The position numbers were made by a program, and so were the translations under genes. The notes below the pieces were generated by a model. It saw only the letters and a program-made list of their open reading frames with translations. It was not told the DNA's origin and did no database searches. Below are positions 10,714-20,298 of a DNA stretch of 64,000 nt, in pieces. Location of the stretch: assembly GCA_016185125.1 (NCBI GenBank), contig JACPOC010000026.1, positions 1 through 64,000 on the forward strand. The letters run 5' to 3'. The first letter of the stretch is position 1; each line of letters starts with the position of its first letter. This DNA comes from Bacteroidota bacterium. GTDB taxonomy: Bacteria; Bacteroidota; Bacteroidia; B-17B0; Aurantibacillaceae.

Positions 10714-10741
10714 TTGCGGTTTTAGAGGCTATTTAAAGAGC

Positions 10742-12445
10742 TTATTTAAAAATAATGATTTTTGAAGATTTAGTATTATCCTTATCACCCTTTTCAGTAA
10801 CACGTACAATATAAACCGCTTCTGCTATACTGCTTCCAGATAAATCAATCTCCACTTTACGGTCAGAGAATATAGAAGTTGTATTATATACAAGACGTCC
10901 CATTAAATCAAATAACTGTACTTCAAACTTCTTTTCTTCAGGATTCTTTCTATCTAACTCAACAGTAAACTTTGAATTTGCAGGATTAGGAAACACGTTG
11001 ATAGAAAAACCTTTTAAAGTACCAACATCATTACCTTCGTTAGCATTAACACCAGTGGCCAGGCTGCTGAATTGAGTAGTAGTAGGAGCTAAGTTAGCAG
11101 TAGCATGTTGAGCTAAAGAATAATCCATCTTTTTAACTAAAGTACCTTGCGCATTAAAAGTTAACAATATTGTGGACTGAGCAGGGATAACGTCATTATA
11201 CTCTACATTAATACCCGCGTTCAGGTTAATTTTTAAAGGATTAGCACCACCTACTGTGCTTCCGTTTAATCGCACGGTATAGTTAAAGTTGTTAGTTAAT
11301 TCCTGATTCATTACCATTACTGTAATGTTAGAACCGTTGTTGCTACCAAAAGCTTTAACGTTGGTTTGGTTAGTTGTTCCGTTTACAAAAGTTCCTTTAA
11401 AGTTATCAGCAACCATTTTATAATGGTAATAAGCAGGCTTTTTGTTACCGGTAATGGCATCAATATAACCAATGTTTAATTCCTGGTTGTTACCTTCAAC
11501 AACACTCCATAAATTCATTGTACTAACACCGTTTTTCATACCTACGCTTAACATCTCGGCTATAAACTGAGCACCTATAAAACTATTAACACCTAAACCA
11601 TTTAAATCATCGGTGGTAGCGTTCTTATAGTTAATGTTACACTCGGTAACAGCAGTTTTTAAGGCTGCATTACCTGAACGTCCGTGTGCTGCGTTACATG
11701 AAGCTAAACGGGTATTTAAGGTAGCTAAGTTATCTTGTAATCCACCCGGTGAAGTTAATTTAGAGATCACCTGGGAACGTGTTTGAGTACCGTCAAATGG
11801 GTAACTGTGAAAAGAAATGATATCCACATAATAACGTCCGTTAGCATCCTTACCTGTAATATCATCCGGACCATTTGGCGTAGTTAAACCATTAATAATA
11901 CCTGTGTTATACCATGCAGTTTCAGGGCCTATAATGATAATATTCGGGTCAACATTTTTCATGGCAGATGCAAAGGGCTTAATATAAGATGCAACCTGAT
12001 TAGCGGTAGTATAAGCGTACTCTAAATCCGGCTCATTACCAATAATCCAATATTTTACATTACGTGCTTTTGTAACGTTGATATAATTAACCACTTCCGC
12101 GGCTTGTGCTGCAGTATATTTCCATTTGTTAAAAGATACCTGGATAATAGGCTCCATACCTTTTGCACGCACAGAGTCAATCATTTTAATGTATTGAAAA
12201 TTGGTTGGACGATCTCTATCGGACTGAATTCCACCAAAACGGATAATGGAAGTTTTACTTTCCTTTATATTACTCCAGTTTTTGTGTAATTTACCATATA
12301 ATACAGTTGTACCAATGGTATCGGGCATCCAGGCATTTTGACCAAAGAAATTTGCAGGGATGGGTTGCGCTTTTAAAGTACCGGTGGCAAAAAACCAACT
12401 GATTATTAAAAGTAACGCGTGCGAAATATTTTTTAAGTTCTTCAT
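10742..12445 (-). CDS. T9SS-exported glycoside hydrolase (GH39/44/79-like TIM barrel with GNEPD motif)
   Basis: 567 aa; signal peptide, YWIIGNEPDLEYA catalytic-type motif, C-terminal sorting domain INVFPNPANSKFTVEL...KIIIFK. Confidence 0.85.
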   Translation of the reverse strand: MKNLKNISHALLLIISWFFATGTLKAQPIPANFFGQNAWMPDTIGTTVLYGKLHKNWSNIKESKTSIIRFGGIQSDRDRPTNFQYIKMIDSVRAKGMEPIIQVSFNKWKYTAAQAAEVVNYINVTKARNVKYWIIGNEPDLEYAYTTANQVASYIKPFASAMKNVDPNIIIIGPETAWYNTGIINGLTTPNGPDDITGKDANGRYYVDIISFHSYPFDGTQTRSQVISKLTSPGGLQDNLATLNTRLASCNAAHGRSGNAALKTAVTECNINYKNATTDDLNGLGVNSFIGAQFIAEMLSVGMKNGVSTMNLWSVVEGNNQELNIGYIDAITGNKKPAYYHYKMVADNFKGTFVNGTTNQTNVKAFGSNNGSNITVMVMNQELTNNFNYTVRLNGSTVGGANPLKINLNAGINVEYNDVIPAQSTILLTFNAQGTLVKKMDYSLAQHATANLAPTTTQFSSLATGVNANEGNDVGTLKGFSINVFPNPANSKFTVELDRKNPEEKKFEVQLFDLMGRLVYNTTSIFSDRKVEIDLSGSSIAEAVYIVRVTEKGDKDNTKSSKIIIFK

Positions 12446-13043
12446 AATTGTATTTTTTAGTTAATGTCTATCGGGGCTTTTTATCTCTCTACCCAGCCCC
12501 GTTTTATCTCTTATGCTTTGTCTAACTATTAGTTTAACGAAACTCACCAACTAAAGGTTGTATTTTAACCATAGTTTAACTGATTTTGGCTATATTTTTG
12601 AGCCATTTATCGTCATATTTTTCAGTCGTACCAAGGCTTGCAAGCTATATGTGAATAAAGGCCAAAATAGATGAGTATGTTTGAAACCTTGCAATTTTTA
12701 GGGGCAGGAAAAACTTATTGGAGCATAAATTTTTTTATAATTTAAAGTAAAAATTGATGTGCAAATTATTTCCGCCTTAATACACACATAAATATAGTAG
12801 GAAATATAAACAAGAACTAAATATCATCACCAACATCATTATAACTTATTGATTTTTAAAAGAATGAATATAAAAAATTGATTTAAATTTAAATTAGAAA
12901 GGCTGCCTATAATCATTTGGCACAAAGTTTTAAGTGCTTGGCTATATAAAAGGGTAACTCACCGAATATCGATTTTAGGGGCAGCGATGGATGAATACTT
13001 TTGTAAACATAACAATACGGCAATGTTACTAAAGGTTTAAATT

Positions 13044-13484
13044 ATGAAAAAGCAAAAGTTAAATACAGCTCCGGCTCTGCAAACCTCCTCACCGGAGGCT
13101 TCTAAAAATAGTGAACGTTATTCGGATAGCGATTTGATGGAATTCAAGGAAATTATTAGGTTTAAATTACAGGAAGCCAAATTTAATTTTGACTTGCTTA
13201 AAGAAACTTTATCGGGGATAAACGATCATGGCACGGATGATACTTCCCCAACTTTTAAATTATTGGAAGATGCCTCAGAAATTACTTCAAAGGAAGAAAC
13301 TGCACTTCACGCCATAAGGTTGCAGAAATTTATGGAACAACTTCAAAACGCTTTAATCCGTATTGAAAACAAAACTTACGGCGTTTGCAGTATATCGGGT
13401 AAATTAATCCCCAAAGAAAGATTAAAAAGCGTGCCCCATACTACCAAAAGTGTAGATGCGAAAATAAATATTCCCATTAACTAA
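13044..13484 (+). CDS. TraR/DksA-like regulator
   Basis: 146 aa; IENKTYGVCSISGKLIPKERLKSVPHTT. Confidence 0.85.
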   Translation: MKKQKLNTAPALQTSSPEASKNSERYSDSDLMEFKEIIRFKLQEAKFNFDLLKETLSGINDHGTDDTSPTFKLLEDASEITSKEETALHAIRLQKFMEQLQNALIRIENKTYGVCSISGKLIPKERLKSVPHTTKSVDAKINIPIN

Positions 13485-13533
13485 AAAAATAAAGCAAAAC
13501 TCAACAAAAATTAATAATTCTTAAACAAAAATT

Positions 13534-13950
13534 ATGTCAGCGATAAATACAATCTTAAAATCAGTTTTAATAACTGTTTTCATTTTCAACATCACCTCCT
13601 GTAAAAAACCTGCCGGCCCCGGAGGAAAAGCCACGGTAAAAGGCAAAGTGTATGCGTATGATTTTGATAATACGCAACAGTACCTTATATCAAAAGGTTA
13701 TGCGCCGGGCGAAACCGTAAACATTTGCTACGGAAATAGTACCGCAATAGGCAACGATTTAAAAACCTCCTACGACGGTTCTTTTCAATTTCTGTATCTT
13801 ACAAAAGGCCGTTACAAAGTTTTTGTAAATTCGCTCGATACCAGCAAGAAAATTAAAGGAAACGCTACCCGGATTCCTGTAATAAAAGAATTTGAAATAA
13901 CCGGAGCTACACAAACAATTGATCTGGAAGATATAATTATTAATAAATAA
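13534..13950 (+). CDS. Lipoprotein with carboxypeptidase-regulatory-like beta sandwich
   Basis: 138 aa; lipobox ...NITSC; ATVKGKVYAYDFD... fold pattern. Confidence 0.65.
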   Translation: MSAINTILKSVLITVFIFNITSCKKPAGPGGKATVKGKVYAYDFDNTQQYLISKGYAPGETVNICYGNSTAIGNDLKTSYDGSFQFLYLTKGRYKVFVNSLDTSKKIKGNATRIPVIKEFEITGATQTIDLEDIIINK

Positions 13951-13954
13951 TGTT

Positions 13955-14434
13955 ATGAATAAACTCCTTTACATTTTAGTGATTTATCTAACATTCACGG
14001 GCGTTTCAGTTGCTCAAAGCAAAAAAGACGTTAAAAAAAACAACATCAAATCTACTATTATTGTTGATCTTGAAAATGGTAAAACTTTAAATAACAAAAA
14101 AACAATTTATGATAAAAGTGGCGAACCCATTGAAGAAACAGATTATGATAAAGACGGTTCGTTAAAAACAACACGTAAATTTAAATACAATAAATCTAAC
14201 GATGTTGTAGAGGAAGAGGAGTATGATGCAAAAAAAAACACCACAGAAAAACGGCTTTACAGATATAATGCTTTAGGCGAAAAAACAGAAGAACAGGTTT
14301 TAGATGCCGGTGGTAAAAAATTAAAAACGCACTATTATGTATATGATCAAAAAGGTTTAAAAATGGAGAGAAAAACAATTGATGCTTCCGGAAAAACAAC
14401 AAGCATCAGAAAGTACACTTATGAATTTAAATAA
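13955..14434 (+). CDS. Secreted repeat protein (YD/RHS-like or MORN-like short repeats)
   Basis: 159 aa; signal peptide; repeated YDKDGSLKTTRKFKYN / YDAKKNTTEKRLYRYN pattern. Confidence 0.7.
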   Translation: MNKLLYILVIYLTFTGVSVAQSKKDVKKNNIKSTIIVDLENGKTLNNKKTIYDKSGEPIEETDYDKDGSLKTTRKFKYNKSNDVVEEEEYDAKKNTTEKRLYRYNALGEKTEEQVLDAGGKKLKTHYYVYDQKGLKMERKTIDASGKTTSIRKYTYEFK

Positions 14435-15185
14435 ATTGGGATCTCCAACAGAAATATTAAAAGAATTTTTACCCATCACTTTAAAAGAGATGGATAGCGT
14501 AAAATTAATGAACCGAACTGATACAAAATTTATTTTTACTATCAATCAGTTTGAAACTATCATGAATGAAGTAAAAGATAGCTATCGCATTCTTGAAATT
14601 GAAGGGAAAAGATTATGTCGCTATGAAACACTTTATTACGACACTTCAACCTTTGATCTTTACAATGAACATCACTCCGGTAAATTAAATCGCTACAAGA
14701 TCAGGCATCGCACTTATGTAGATTCCAATACCGGTTTTTTAGAAGTTAAATTTAAGAACAATAAAGGCCGAACCATTAAAACGCGCATTGCTCAGCACGA
14801 TGTTCCGTTGGCTTGGGAAGGCGACAGCGAAATTTTTCTCAATAAAACCCTGCCCTTTAAGCCTCAAATTTTAGAACCTGTTTTGTGGATAAATTATAAT
14901 CGCTACACATTTGTAAATAAAAATGGAGCCGAACGTTTAACTATTGATCTTAACTTGGAATTTGTTAAAGATTCTCACACACAAAAACTCGATAGATTAG
15001 TAATTGCAGAAGTAAAACAGGAAAAAAGAAAGCATTCTGTTTTTATGACCGCCATGAAAAAGTATCATATACGCGAAGGCTCTATAAGTAAATATTGCAT
15101 GGGCGTGGCTCTAACATGTACAGGAATAAAAAGAAATAATTTTAAAAGTAAATTAAACACCATAAAACAAAAAAATATATGCTAA
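14421..15185 (+). CDS. VTC-domain (polyphosphate-polymerase-like) protein
   Basis: ORF 14379-15185; likely start ATG 14421, overlapping the previous stop; KLMNRTDTKFIF, YYDTSTFDLYNEHHSGKLNRYKIRHRTY, FLEVKFKNNKGRTIKTR. Confidence 0.87.
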   Translation: MNLNKLGSPTEILKEFLPITLKEMDSVKLMNRTDTKFIFTINQFETIMNEVKDSYRILEIEGKRLCRYETLYYDTSTFDLYNEHHSGKLNRYKIRHRTYVDSNTGFLEVKFKNNKGRTIKTRIAQHDVPLAWEGDSEIFLNKTLPFKPQILEPVLWINYNRYTFVNKNGAERLTIDLNLEFVKDSHTQKLDRLVIAEVKQEKRKHSVFMTAMKKYHIREGSISKYCMGVALTCTGIKRNNFKSKLNTIKQKNIC

Positions 15186-15826
15186 CAGTATTACAAGTTA
15201 TGAATGATGCCTTGGTTGCACCCCAAGGAATTGACGCAATGGTAAAAATGTCTACTAAAATGGGCATTCGTTTATTGATAGATATTGCTACCGTATTTAT
15301 ATTGGTAAGATTAATTTATTACCCGTTATACAAACAACGTGAATTCTTTTTCATGTTTGTGATCTTTAACATCATTATTTTCTTCATCTCCTTTCTTTTA
15401 AATAAAGTAGATCTTTCCATGGGCGCGGCTTTTGGTTTGTTCGCGGTATTTAGCATGCTCCGTTACCGAACAGAAAGTATATCCATTAAAGATATGACTT
15501 ATTTATTTTTATGTATTGCCATTGGTTTGGTTACCGCCGTAACAAAAATCAAAGACACTTCAGACATGCATGAATTTATGTTTATTGCCGGATTAAACGC
15601 GGCTATTCTTTTAATTACTTATCTGCTGGAAAGCAAAAATATTATTAAAAAGGAATCCAATAAACTTATCATTTACGAAAACATTGAGCTTATTCAATCG
15701 CACCGTCGTGAAGAACTGATGGCCGATATCCGTACCCGCACCGGCTTAAATACACACCGCATTTCCATTCAGCGCATTAACTTTTTAAAAGACTCGGCAC
15801 TGATTAAAATATATTATTACGAATAG
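15179..15826 (+). CDS. DUF4956-family membrane protein
   Basis: 215 aa; multiple TM helices, FGLFAVFSMLRYRTESISIKDMTYLF, overlaps VTC gene end. Confidence 0.87.
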   Translation: MLTVLQVMNDALVAPQGIDAMVKMSTKMGIRLLIDIATVFILVRLIYYPLYKQREFFFMFVIFNIIIFFISFLLNKVDLSMGAAFGLFAVFSMLRYRTESISIKDMTYLFLCIAIGLVTAVTKIKDTSDMHEFMFIAGLNAAILLITYLLESKNIIKKESNKLIIYENIELIQSHRREELMADIRTRTGLNTHRISIQRINFLKDSALIKIYYYE

Positions 15827-15862
15827 TTTTAAATAAAAAAGATCTGTAAAAATTTAAAAAAT

Positions 15863-16570
15863 ATGAAGCAACTCCTCTGCCTTATTTTCTTTTCAATTTC
15901 TGTTTCTGCCCTCCAGGCGCAGGAATACGATAATGATGCCAACCTTTGGGGCCATCTGAATTTAGAAAAGAAAATTAATAAAAAATTTAGCGTTCTTCTT
16001 CGCCTAAAAAGCAGATTTGATAATAACATTTCGCGCTATGAATTGGGTTACGGAAGATTATCGGTAACCTATAGCCCCTTTAAAGATTTTAAAATTTTAG
16101 CAGGTTATGATTATGGATTTAAAATAAGAAACGCCGGATATTACGGCAATCGCCAAACTTATATAATAGCGGCCATGTTCAAAAAAGATTTTCGCAGATT
16201 TCGATTTTCTTACCGGAACCGGTTACAAGTGAGGTTAAACAACCTGAATATAGATGATGATGGATACCTGCCTTACATTATTGATCGTAACAAGTTTACC
16301 ATAAGATACGAAGCAACAAAACGCCTTGATTTTTATTTAGCGGAAGAGTTGTACATTCCTGTTATGAGCCCATCCGTTAAGGGCATTACACGAACCAGGT
16401 CTTTTGCAGGCTTAATTATTAAAACCACAAAAAACCAAAGTATCGAACTCTACTTTGCCTTACAAGCGCAGATGCAAGAAAATAATTGGTATAAACAACA
16501 CCGGAGATACTCTAATAAAGCTCTTCACCGCGATTATATTTATGGCATAGGATACAACATTGAATTTTAA
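15863..16570 (+). CDS. DUF2490-like outer-membrane beta-barrel protein
   Basis: 235 aa; signal peptide, DNDANLWGHLNLEKKINKKFSVLLRLKSRF..., strand-rich. Confidence 0.8.
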   Translation: MKQLLCLIFFSISVSALQAQEYDNDANLWGHLNLEKKINKKFSVLLRLKSRFDNNISRYELGYGRLSVTYSPFKDFKILAGYDYGFKIRNAGYYGNRQTYIIAAMFKKDFRRFRFSYRNRLQVRLNNLNIDDDGYLPYIIDRNKFTIRYEATKRLDFYLAEELYIPVMSPSVKGITRTRSFAGLIIKTTKNQSIELYFALQAQMQENNWYKQHRRYSNKALHRDYIYGIGYNIEF

Positions 16571-16580
16571 ATTATTAATC

Positions 16581-16940
16581 ATGAAACAGCTTAATATTCA
16601 CACACAGCCCGCCAAAATATTACTGTTGTATTTCATTTTATTATTTACAGGTATAAACTTGCGTGCCCAAGCTTATAAAGTTATTCCCCCTAATATAAAG
16701 ATCATCAACGATTCCATTGATTCAAAGGTTAAAATTGATTTTAAAACAGATTGGGAAATAGACAACGTTCTAGTATTTATTACAGACCCAAAAGGAAATA
16801 CAGTTTTTTTAGAAAATAAGTACCGCTTCACCGGAAAATATACTAAAAATGTAGATCTGACCCCAGCCGGAAAAGGCGATTTTTTACTAACTATTATTTG
16901 CGATGATGAAGAGGTAAAAAGGAAATTAATAATAAGATAA
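16581..16940 (+). CDS. Small secreted beta-sandwich protein
   Basis: ORF 16560-16940; likely start ATG 16581; signal peptide then 90-aa domain ending KRKLIIR. Confidence 0.65.
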   Translation: MKQLNIHTQPAKILLLYFILLFTGINLRAQAYKVIPPNIKIINDSIDSKVKIDFKTDWEIDNVLVFITDPKGNTVFLENKYRFTGKYTKNVDLTPAGKGDFLLTIICDDEEVKRKLIIR

Positions 16941-16951
16941 AATTTAATCTC

Positions 16952-18898
16952 ATGCGCAAAACATCTTATCTCTGCACCCGTTTTATTTGCGTACTTATTT
17001 TCTGTACTTTTTCTTTCATGCTGCAATCGCAGATGCTCAAATCGGTGGTTTATGATTTCGACGGATTTGACGTGGGGCAAACCAATTTACCGGAAGGTGA
17101 TTATAAATATGGCGACCTTAGTTATCAGGTTTCGGCAAACCCCGGAACCGTTAGTGATATGCTTGGCGACCGTGTGCTTAAATTAAATCTTGACTGGAAT
17201 GCGGGTTACGGCGCTTTTGGCAGAGGAATTTCAAGATATATCGAATTTAATACCAATCAAGATATATTTAATTTTTTCATCTATAATCCGGCATCCAATA
17301 ATCAAAACGCGGTAATTGAAGTTAAAATTGCCGATGACGATGATGCTAGTAACGCTTATGAAAACGCCAATGATGATGTTTGGAAGAAAAATGTAATTGT
17401 TCCCGGAGGCGCGGGCTGGCAATTAATCTCAATTCCTTTAAAAGATTTTACGGATGCTAATACCGGGGGCAACGGGATTTTTGACATGGCTTTCACGCAA
17501 AATAAAGGCATGATTTTATTAGTTGAGTTTAGATTTACCAAGCCCGCTCCTACTTCGCCATCCGCCGTTTTTTATATAGATATGATAAATTTCAGCGACG
17601 GTATTTTACCACGCGGTTCCACTGAATTTGACTTACCATATAAAAGTCCTTCCGACCAATGTTTACTCGGCGCTTTTGAAGTAGAGGCGCCCGGGCAGTA
17701 CCAGTTAATTCCTCAGCATTTTGAAGCCCTTTTTTCAATGCCTATGAAAAAATTAAAATATACCAACTGTTTTCTTCAATGGGCCAATAACGGCAATACA
17801 ACGCCGCATGCAATGCCCGGCCCGGGTTTGCAAACTTTAATAAATAATGGCTACACGCCCATTCTTACCTGGGAACCTTTGTTTGAAGGCTTCGCTCATT
17901 TAGATCCGGTTCAACCCAAACTTCAAAATATTATTAATGGAGATTACGATTCCTATATTGATAATTTTGCGGATAACATAAAATTATTATCCGACACCAT
18001 CATCATTCGTTTTATGCATGAGTTTGATGGCGATTGGTATCCTTGGTGCGTTTCACAAAATGGCGGCGACCCAAATAAATACATCACCGCCTTTCGAACA
18101 GTTGTGGATAGATTCCGATCCAAAGGCGCTACAAAAATAAAATGGATGTGGTGTCCAAATTCTGATTATGCGCCCTATGAATCGTACAATTGGTTTGTAT
18201 CGGCCTATCCCGGCGATACCTATGTAGATTTAGTGGCTACCGATGTTTACAACAATCACTACCCCTCAAGCTTGCCGTGGTGGAGATCTTTCAGATGGCA
18301 AACTGCTGAGAGTTATTATTATTTAAATAAATACTTCCCCGGCAAACCAATGTTTATTGCGGAGTTAGGCTGCCGCGAAAGAGCAATTACCGAAGATCCA
18401 TCTTCTGAAACCAAAGCTGCCTGGTTCGCGCGCATGGATAAAGAATTACAATCCAATTTTAGAAAAGTAAGAGGCTTGGTGTTTTTTAATGCGGTTGCCA
18501 GTCAAAATTGGTTTATAAACACTTCTTCTTCTTCACTCGCCTCTATTAAAAATAATATCTGGACGGATAACTATTATTTTCTCACGCAAAGCACAACCGC
18601 CATTGAGGAAAACGAATATGGCGGCGGATTATACGTATATCCAAATCCTAATACAGGAATTGTAACCCTCAGCTATAATTCATCAAAGCCCAAAGAATCG
18701 TTTTCTATTGTTATTTATAATGCCACCGGAAAAAGTGTTTATTCAGAAATATTAAATAAGCCGGCAGATTCTTTTACCCGGCATGTAGATGTAAGTGTTC
18801 TTCCAAAAGGAATTTATCTGGTAGAAATGGAAGCGACTGACTCAAAAAATTCAGGTAAGTCAAAAATAAAAGAAGTAAGGAAGCTGATCTTACAGTAA
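16952..18898 (+). CDS. T9SS-exported GH26-like glycosidase with N-terminal carbohydrate-binding-like domain
   Basis: 648 aa; RFMHEFDGDWYPWC and FIAELGCRER motifs, C-terminal VYPNPNTGIVTLSYNSS...KLILQ. Confidence 0.87.
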   Translation: MRKTSYLCTRFICVLIFCTFSFMLQSQMLKSVVYDFDGFDVGQTNLPEGDYKYGDLSYQVSANPGTVSDMLGDRVLKLNLDWNAGYGAFGRGISRYIEFNTNQDIFNFFIYNPASNNQNAVIEVKIADDDDASNAYENANDDVWKKNVIVPGGAGWQLISIPLKDFTDANTGGNGIFDMAFTQNKGMILLVEFRFTKPAPTSPSAVFYIDMINFSDGILPRGSTEFDLPYKSPSDQCLLGAFEVEAPGQYQLIPQHFEALFSMPMKKLKYTNCFLQWANNGNTTPHAMPGPGLQTLINNGYTPILTWEPLFEGFAHLDPVQPKLQNIINGDYDSYIDNFADNIKLLSDTIIIRFMHEFDGDWYPWCVSQNGGDPNKYITAFRTVVDRFRSKGATKIKWMWCPNSDYAPYESYNWFVSAYPGDTYVDLVATDVYNNHYPSSLPWWRSFRWQTAESYYYLNKYFPGKPMFIAELGCRERAITEDPSSETKAAWFARMDKELQSNFRKVRGLVFFNAVASQNWFINTSSSSLASIKNNIWTDNYYFLTQSTTAIEENEYGGGLYVYPNPNTGIVTLSYNSSKPKESFSIVIYNATGKSVYSEILNKPADSFTRHVDVSVLPKGIYLVEMEATDSKNSGKSKIKEVRKLILQ

Positions 18899-18958
18899 GA
18901 AAGCTATTTATTTTTTGACAATTCATTATTTTGCGATTATAACCTTTACATAAAATTC

Positions 18959-19843
18959 ATGAACAATATACCTCCTTCAAAACCGAAATATGGCCATCTA
19001 TTAGGCGAGGAGCAAACTTTACGACTACTAAAATTATTCTCCGAAATTGAATCAGGCAAATACGAAAAAGCAGAAGTTACTATTTTTCATTTGAAAGGTT
19101 TTAAACATCCTATACATCTCAGAAGTATTCGTGCAGACATGCAATCCTTTGTAAATACTTTTATTGATCCTTATTTAGAAAAAAAACCATATTTACGCGA
19201 CGCTAAATTTGTTATTGACGCGGGCGCGAACATTGGCTTTACGGCGGTTTTATTTGCTAACTGGTGGCCTGATTGTAAAATTATAAGTATTGAACCGGAT
19301 AAAGAAAATTACGAACTAACTCTTATCAATACCAAATCTTATAAAAACATAACCGTATTACACGGCGGTTTATGGAACAAAGAAATTCCTTTAAAAATTG
19401 AAGCGGGACAGGAAGATGGTTTCGTGGTTAAAGAAGTGGTTTCAAACGATCAATCAAAAATACCATCAGAAAACCTGACACAAGGAATATCCATTGATCA
19501 ATTAATTAAAACATATCAGATACCGCAAATTGATTTTTTAAAAATGAATATTGAAGGCAGCGAGAAAGAGATCTTCAGTGAAAATTATGAGAAATGGCTG
19601 CCCATTACAAAAAGCATGCTCATTGAATTGCACCACGGAAAAAACGCCGGCTGCTCAAAAGCAGTTTTTACAACCATTAATAAATACGATTTTGCAGTCG
19701 CTGAAACTGCCACTTACGGAATCCTCTTTGCAAAAGAATCCACTTACCGGGCATGGTACGCCAAATGGTATAAGCAAGAAATTTATGAACCCAATATTAA
19801 TAAGCAAAGGTTTCCGCAATTTTATCTCGACCAAGTGCCCTAA
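18959..19843 (+). CDS. FkbM-family methyltransferase
   Basis: 294 aa; VIDAGANIGFTAVLFANWWP, IISIEPDKENYEL, IDFLKMNIEGSEKEIF. Confidence 0.9.
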   Translation: MNNIPPSKPKYGHLLGEEQTLRLLKLFSEIESGKYEKAEVTIFHLKGFKHPIHLRSIRADMQSFVNTFIDPYLEKKPYLRDAKFVIDAGANIGFTAVLFANWWPDCKIISIEPDKENYELTLINTKSYKNITVLHGGLWNKEIPLKIEAGQEDGFVVKEVVSNDQSKIPSENLTQGISIDQLIKTYQIPQIDFLKMNIEGSEKEIFSENYEKWLPITKSMLIELHHGKNAGCSKAVFTTINKYDFAVAETATYGILFAKESTYRAWYAKWYKQEIYEPNINKQRFPQFYLDQVP

Positions 19844-19902
19844 TTATTAATTCTATCTTAAAAAAGATGGCTTGTTGCTGAAATGTTAAGAAAACAATAA
19901 TC

Positions 19903-20148
19903 TACCATTCCCCAAGCCCGGAATGTTAAAATTTAAAAGAACCTACCATTCCCCAAGCCCGGAATGTTAAAATCTAAAAGAATGCACCATTCCCCAGTTC
20001 CGGAACGATAAAATCTAAAAGAACCTACCATTCGCCAGAACCGGAATGATAAAATCTAAAAGGATCTACCATTCGCCAGTTCCGGAATGTTAAAATCTAA
20101 AAGAATGTATCATTCCCCAGAACCGGAATGATAGGAAAGGCAATAATC
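19903..20148. repeat. Tandem array of six 41-bp units, each carrying a CATTCC...GGAATG inverted repeat
   Basis: Units start at 19903, 19944, 19985, 20026, 20067, 20108; e.g. CTACCATTCCCCAAGCCCGGAATGTTAAAATTTAAAAGAAC; last unit diverges at its 3' end. Confidence 0.95.
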
Positions 20149-20249
20149 CGGCATTTTTCTTCTCCCGAATGTTAAGGCCTGTTAGTTTCGCTTACTGTAT
20201 ATGAGCCTTGTAAATATTATTTTAAATTTTTAACATATTTTTAAATTTA

Positions 20250-20280
20250 TTTGCTTGTATATATAAATATGGTATATTTG
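20250..20280 (+). promoter_or_regulatory. Bacteroidetes-type promoter for the subtilase
   Basis: TTTG at 20250-20253, 19-bp spacer, TATATTTG (TAnnTTTG) at 20273-20280, 18 bp upstream of ATG 20299. Confidence 0.65.
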
Positions 20281-20298
20281 TTATATAAAACATTACAC

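Noticed and set aside
13044-13484. TraR/DksA-like protein lacking a four-Cys zinc finger as a novelty
   Set aside because: Loss of most zinc-finger Cys residues is, to my knowledge, common in Bacteroidota members of this family.
19551-19850. 99-aa ORF overlapping the FkbM methyltransferase
   Set aside because: Alternative-frame overlap; FkbM frame carries recognisable motifs to its end.
19903-20148. CRISPR-like array
   Set aside because: The 41-bp period is continuous repeat with no unique spacers, only six units, and no cas genes nearby.
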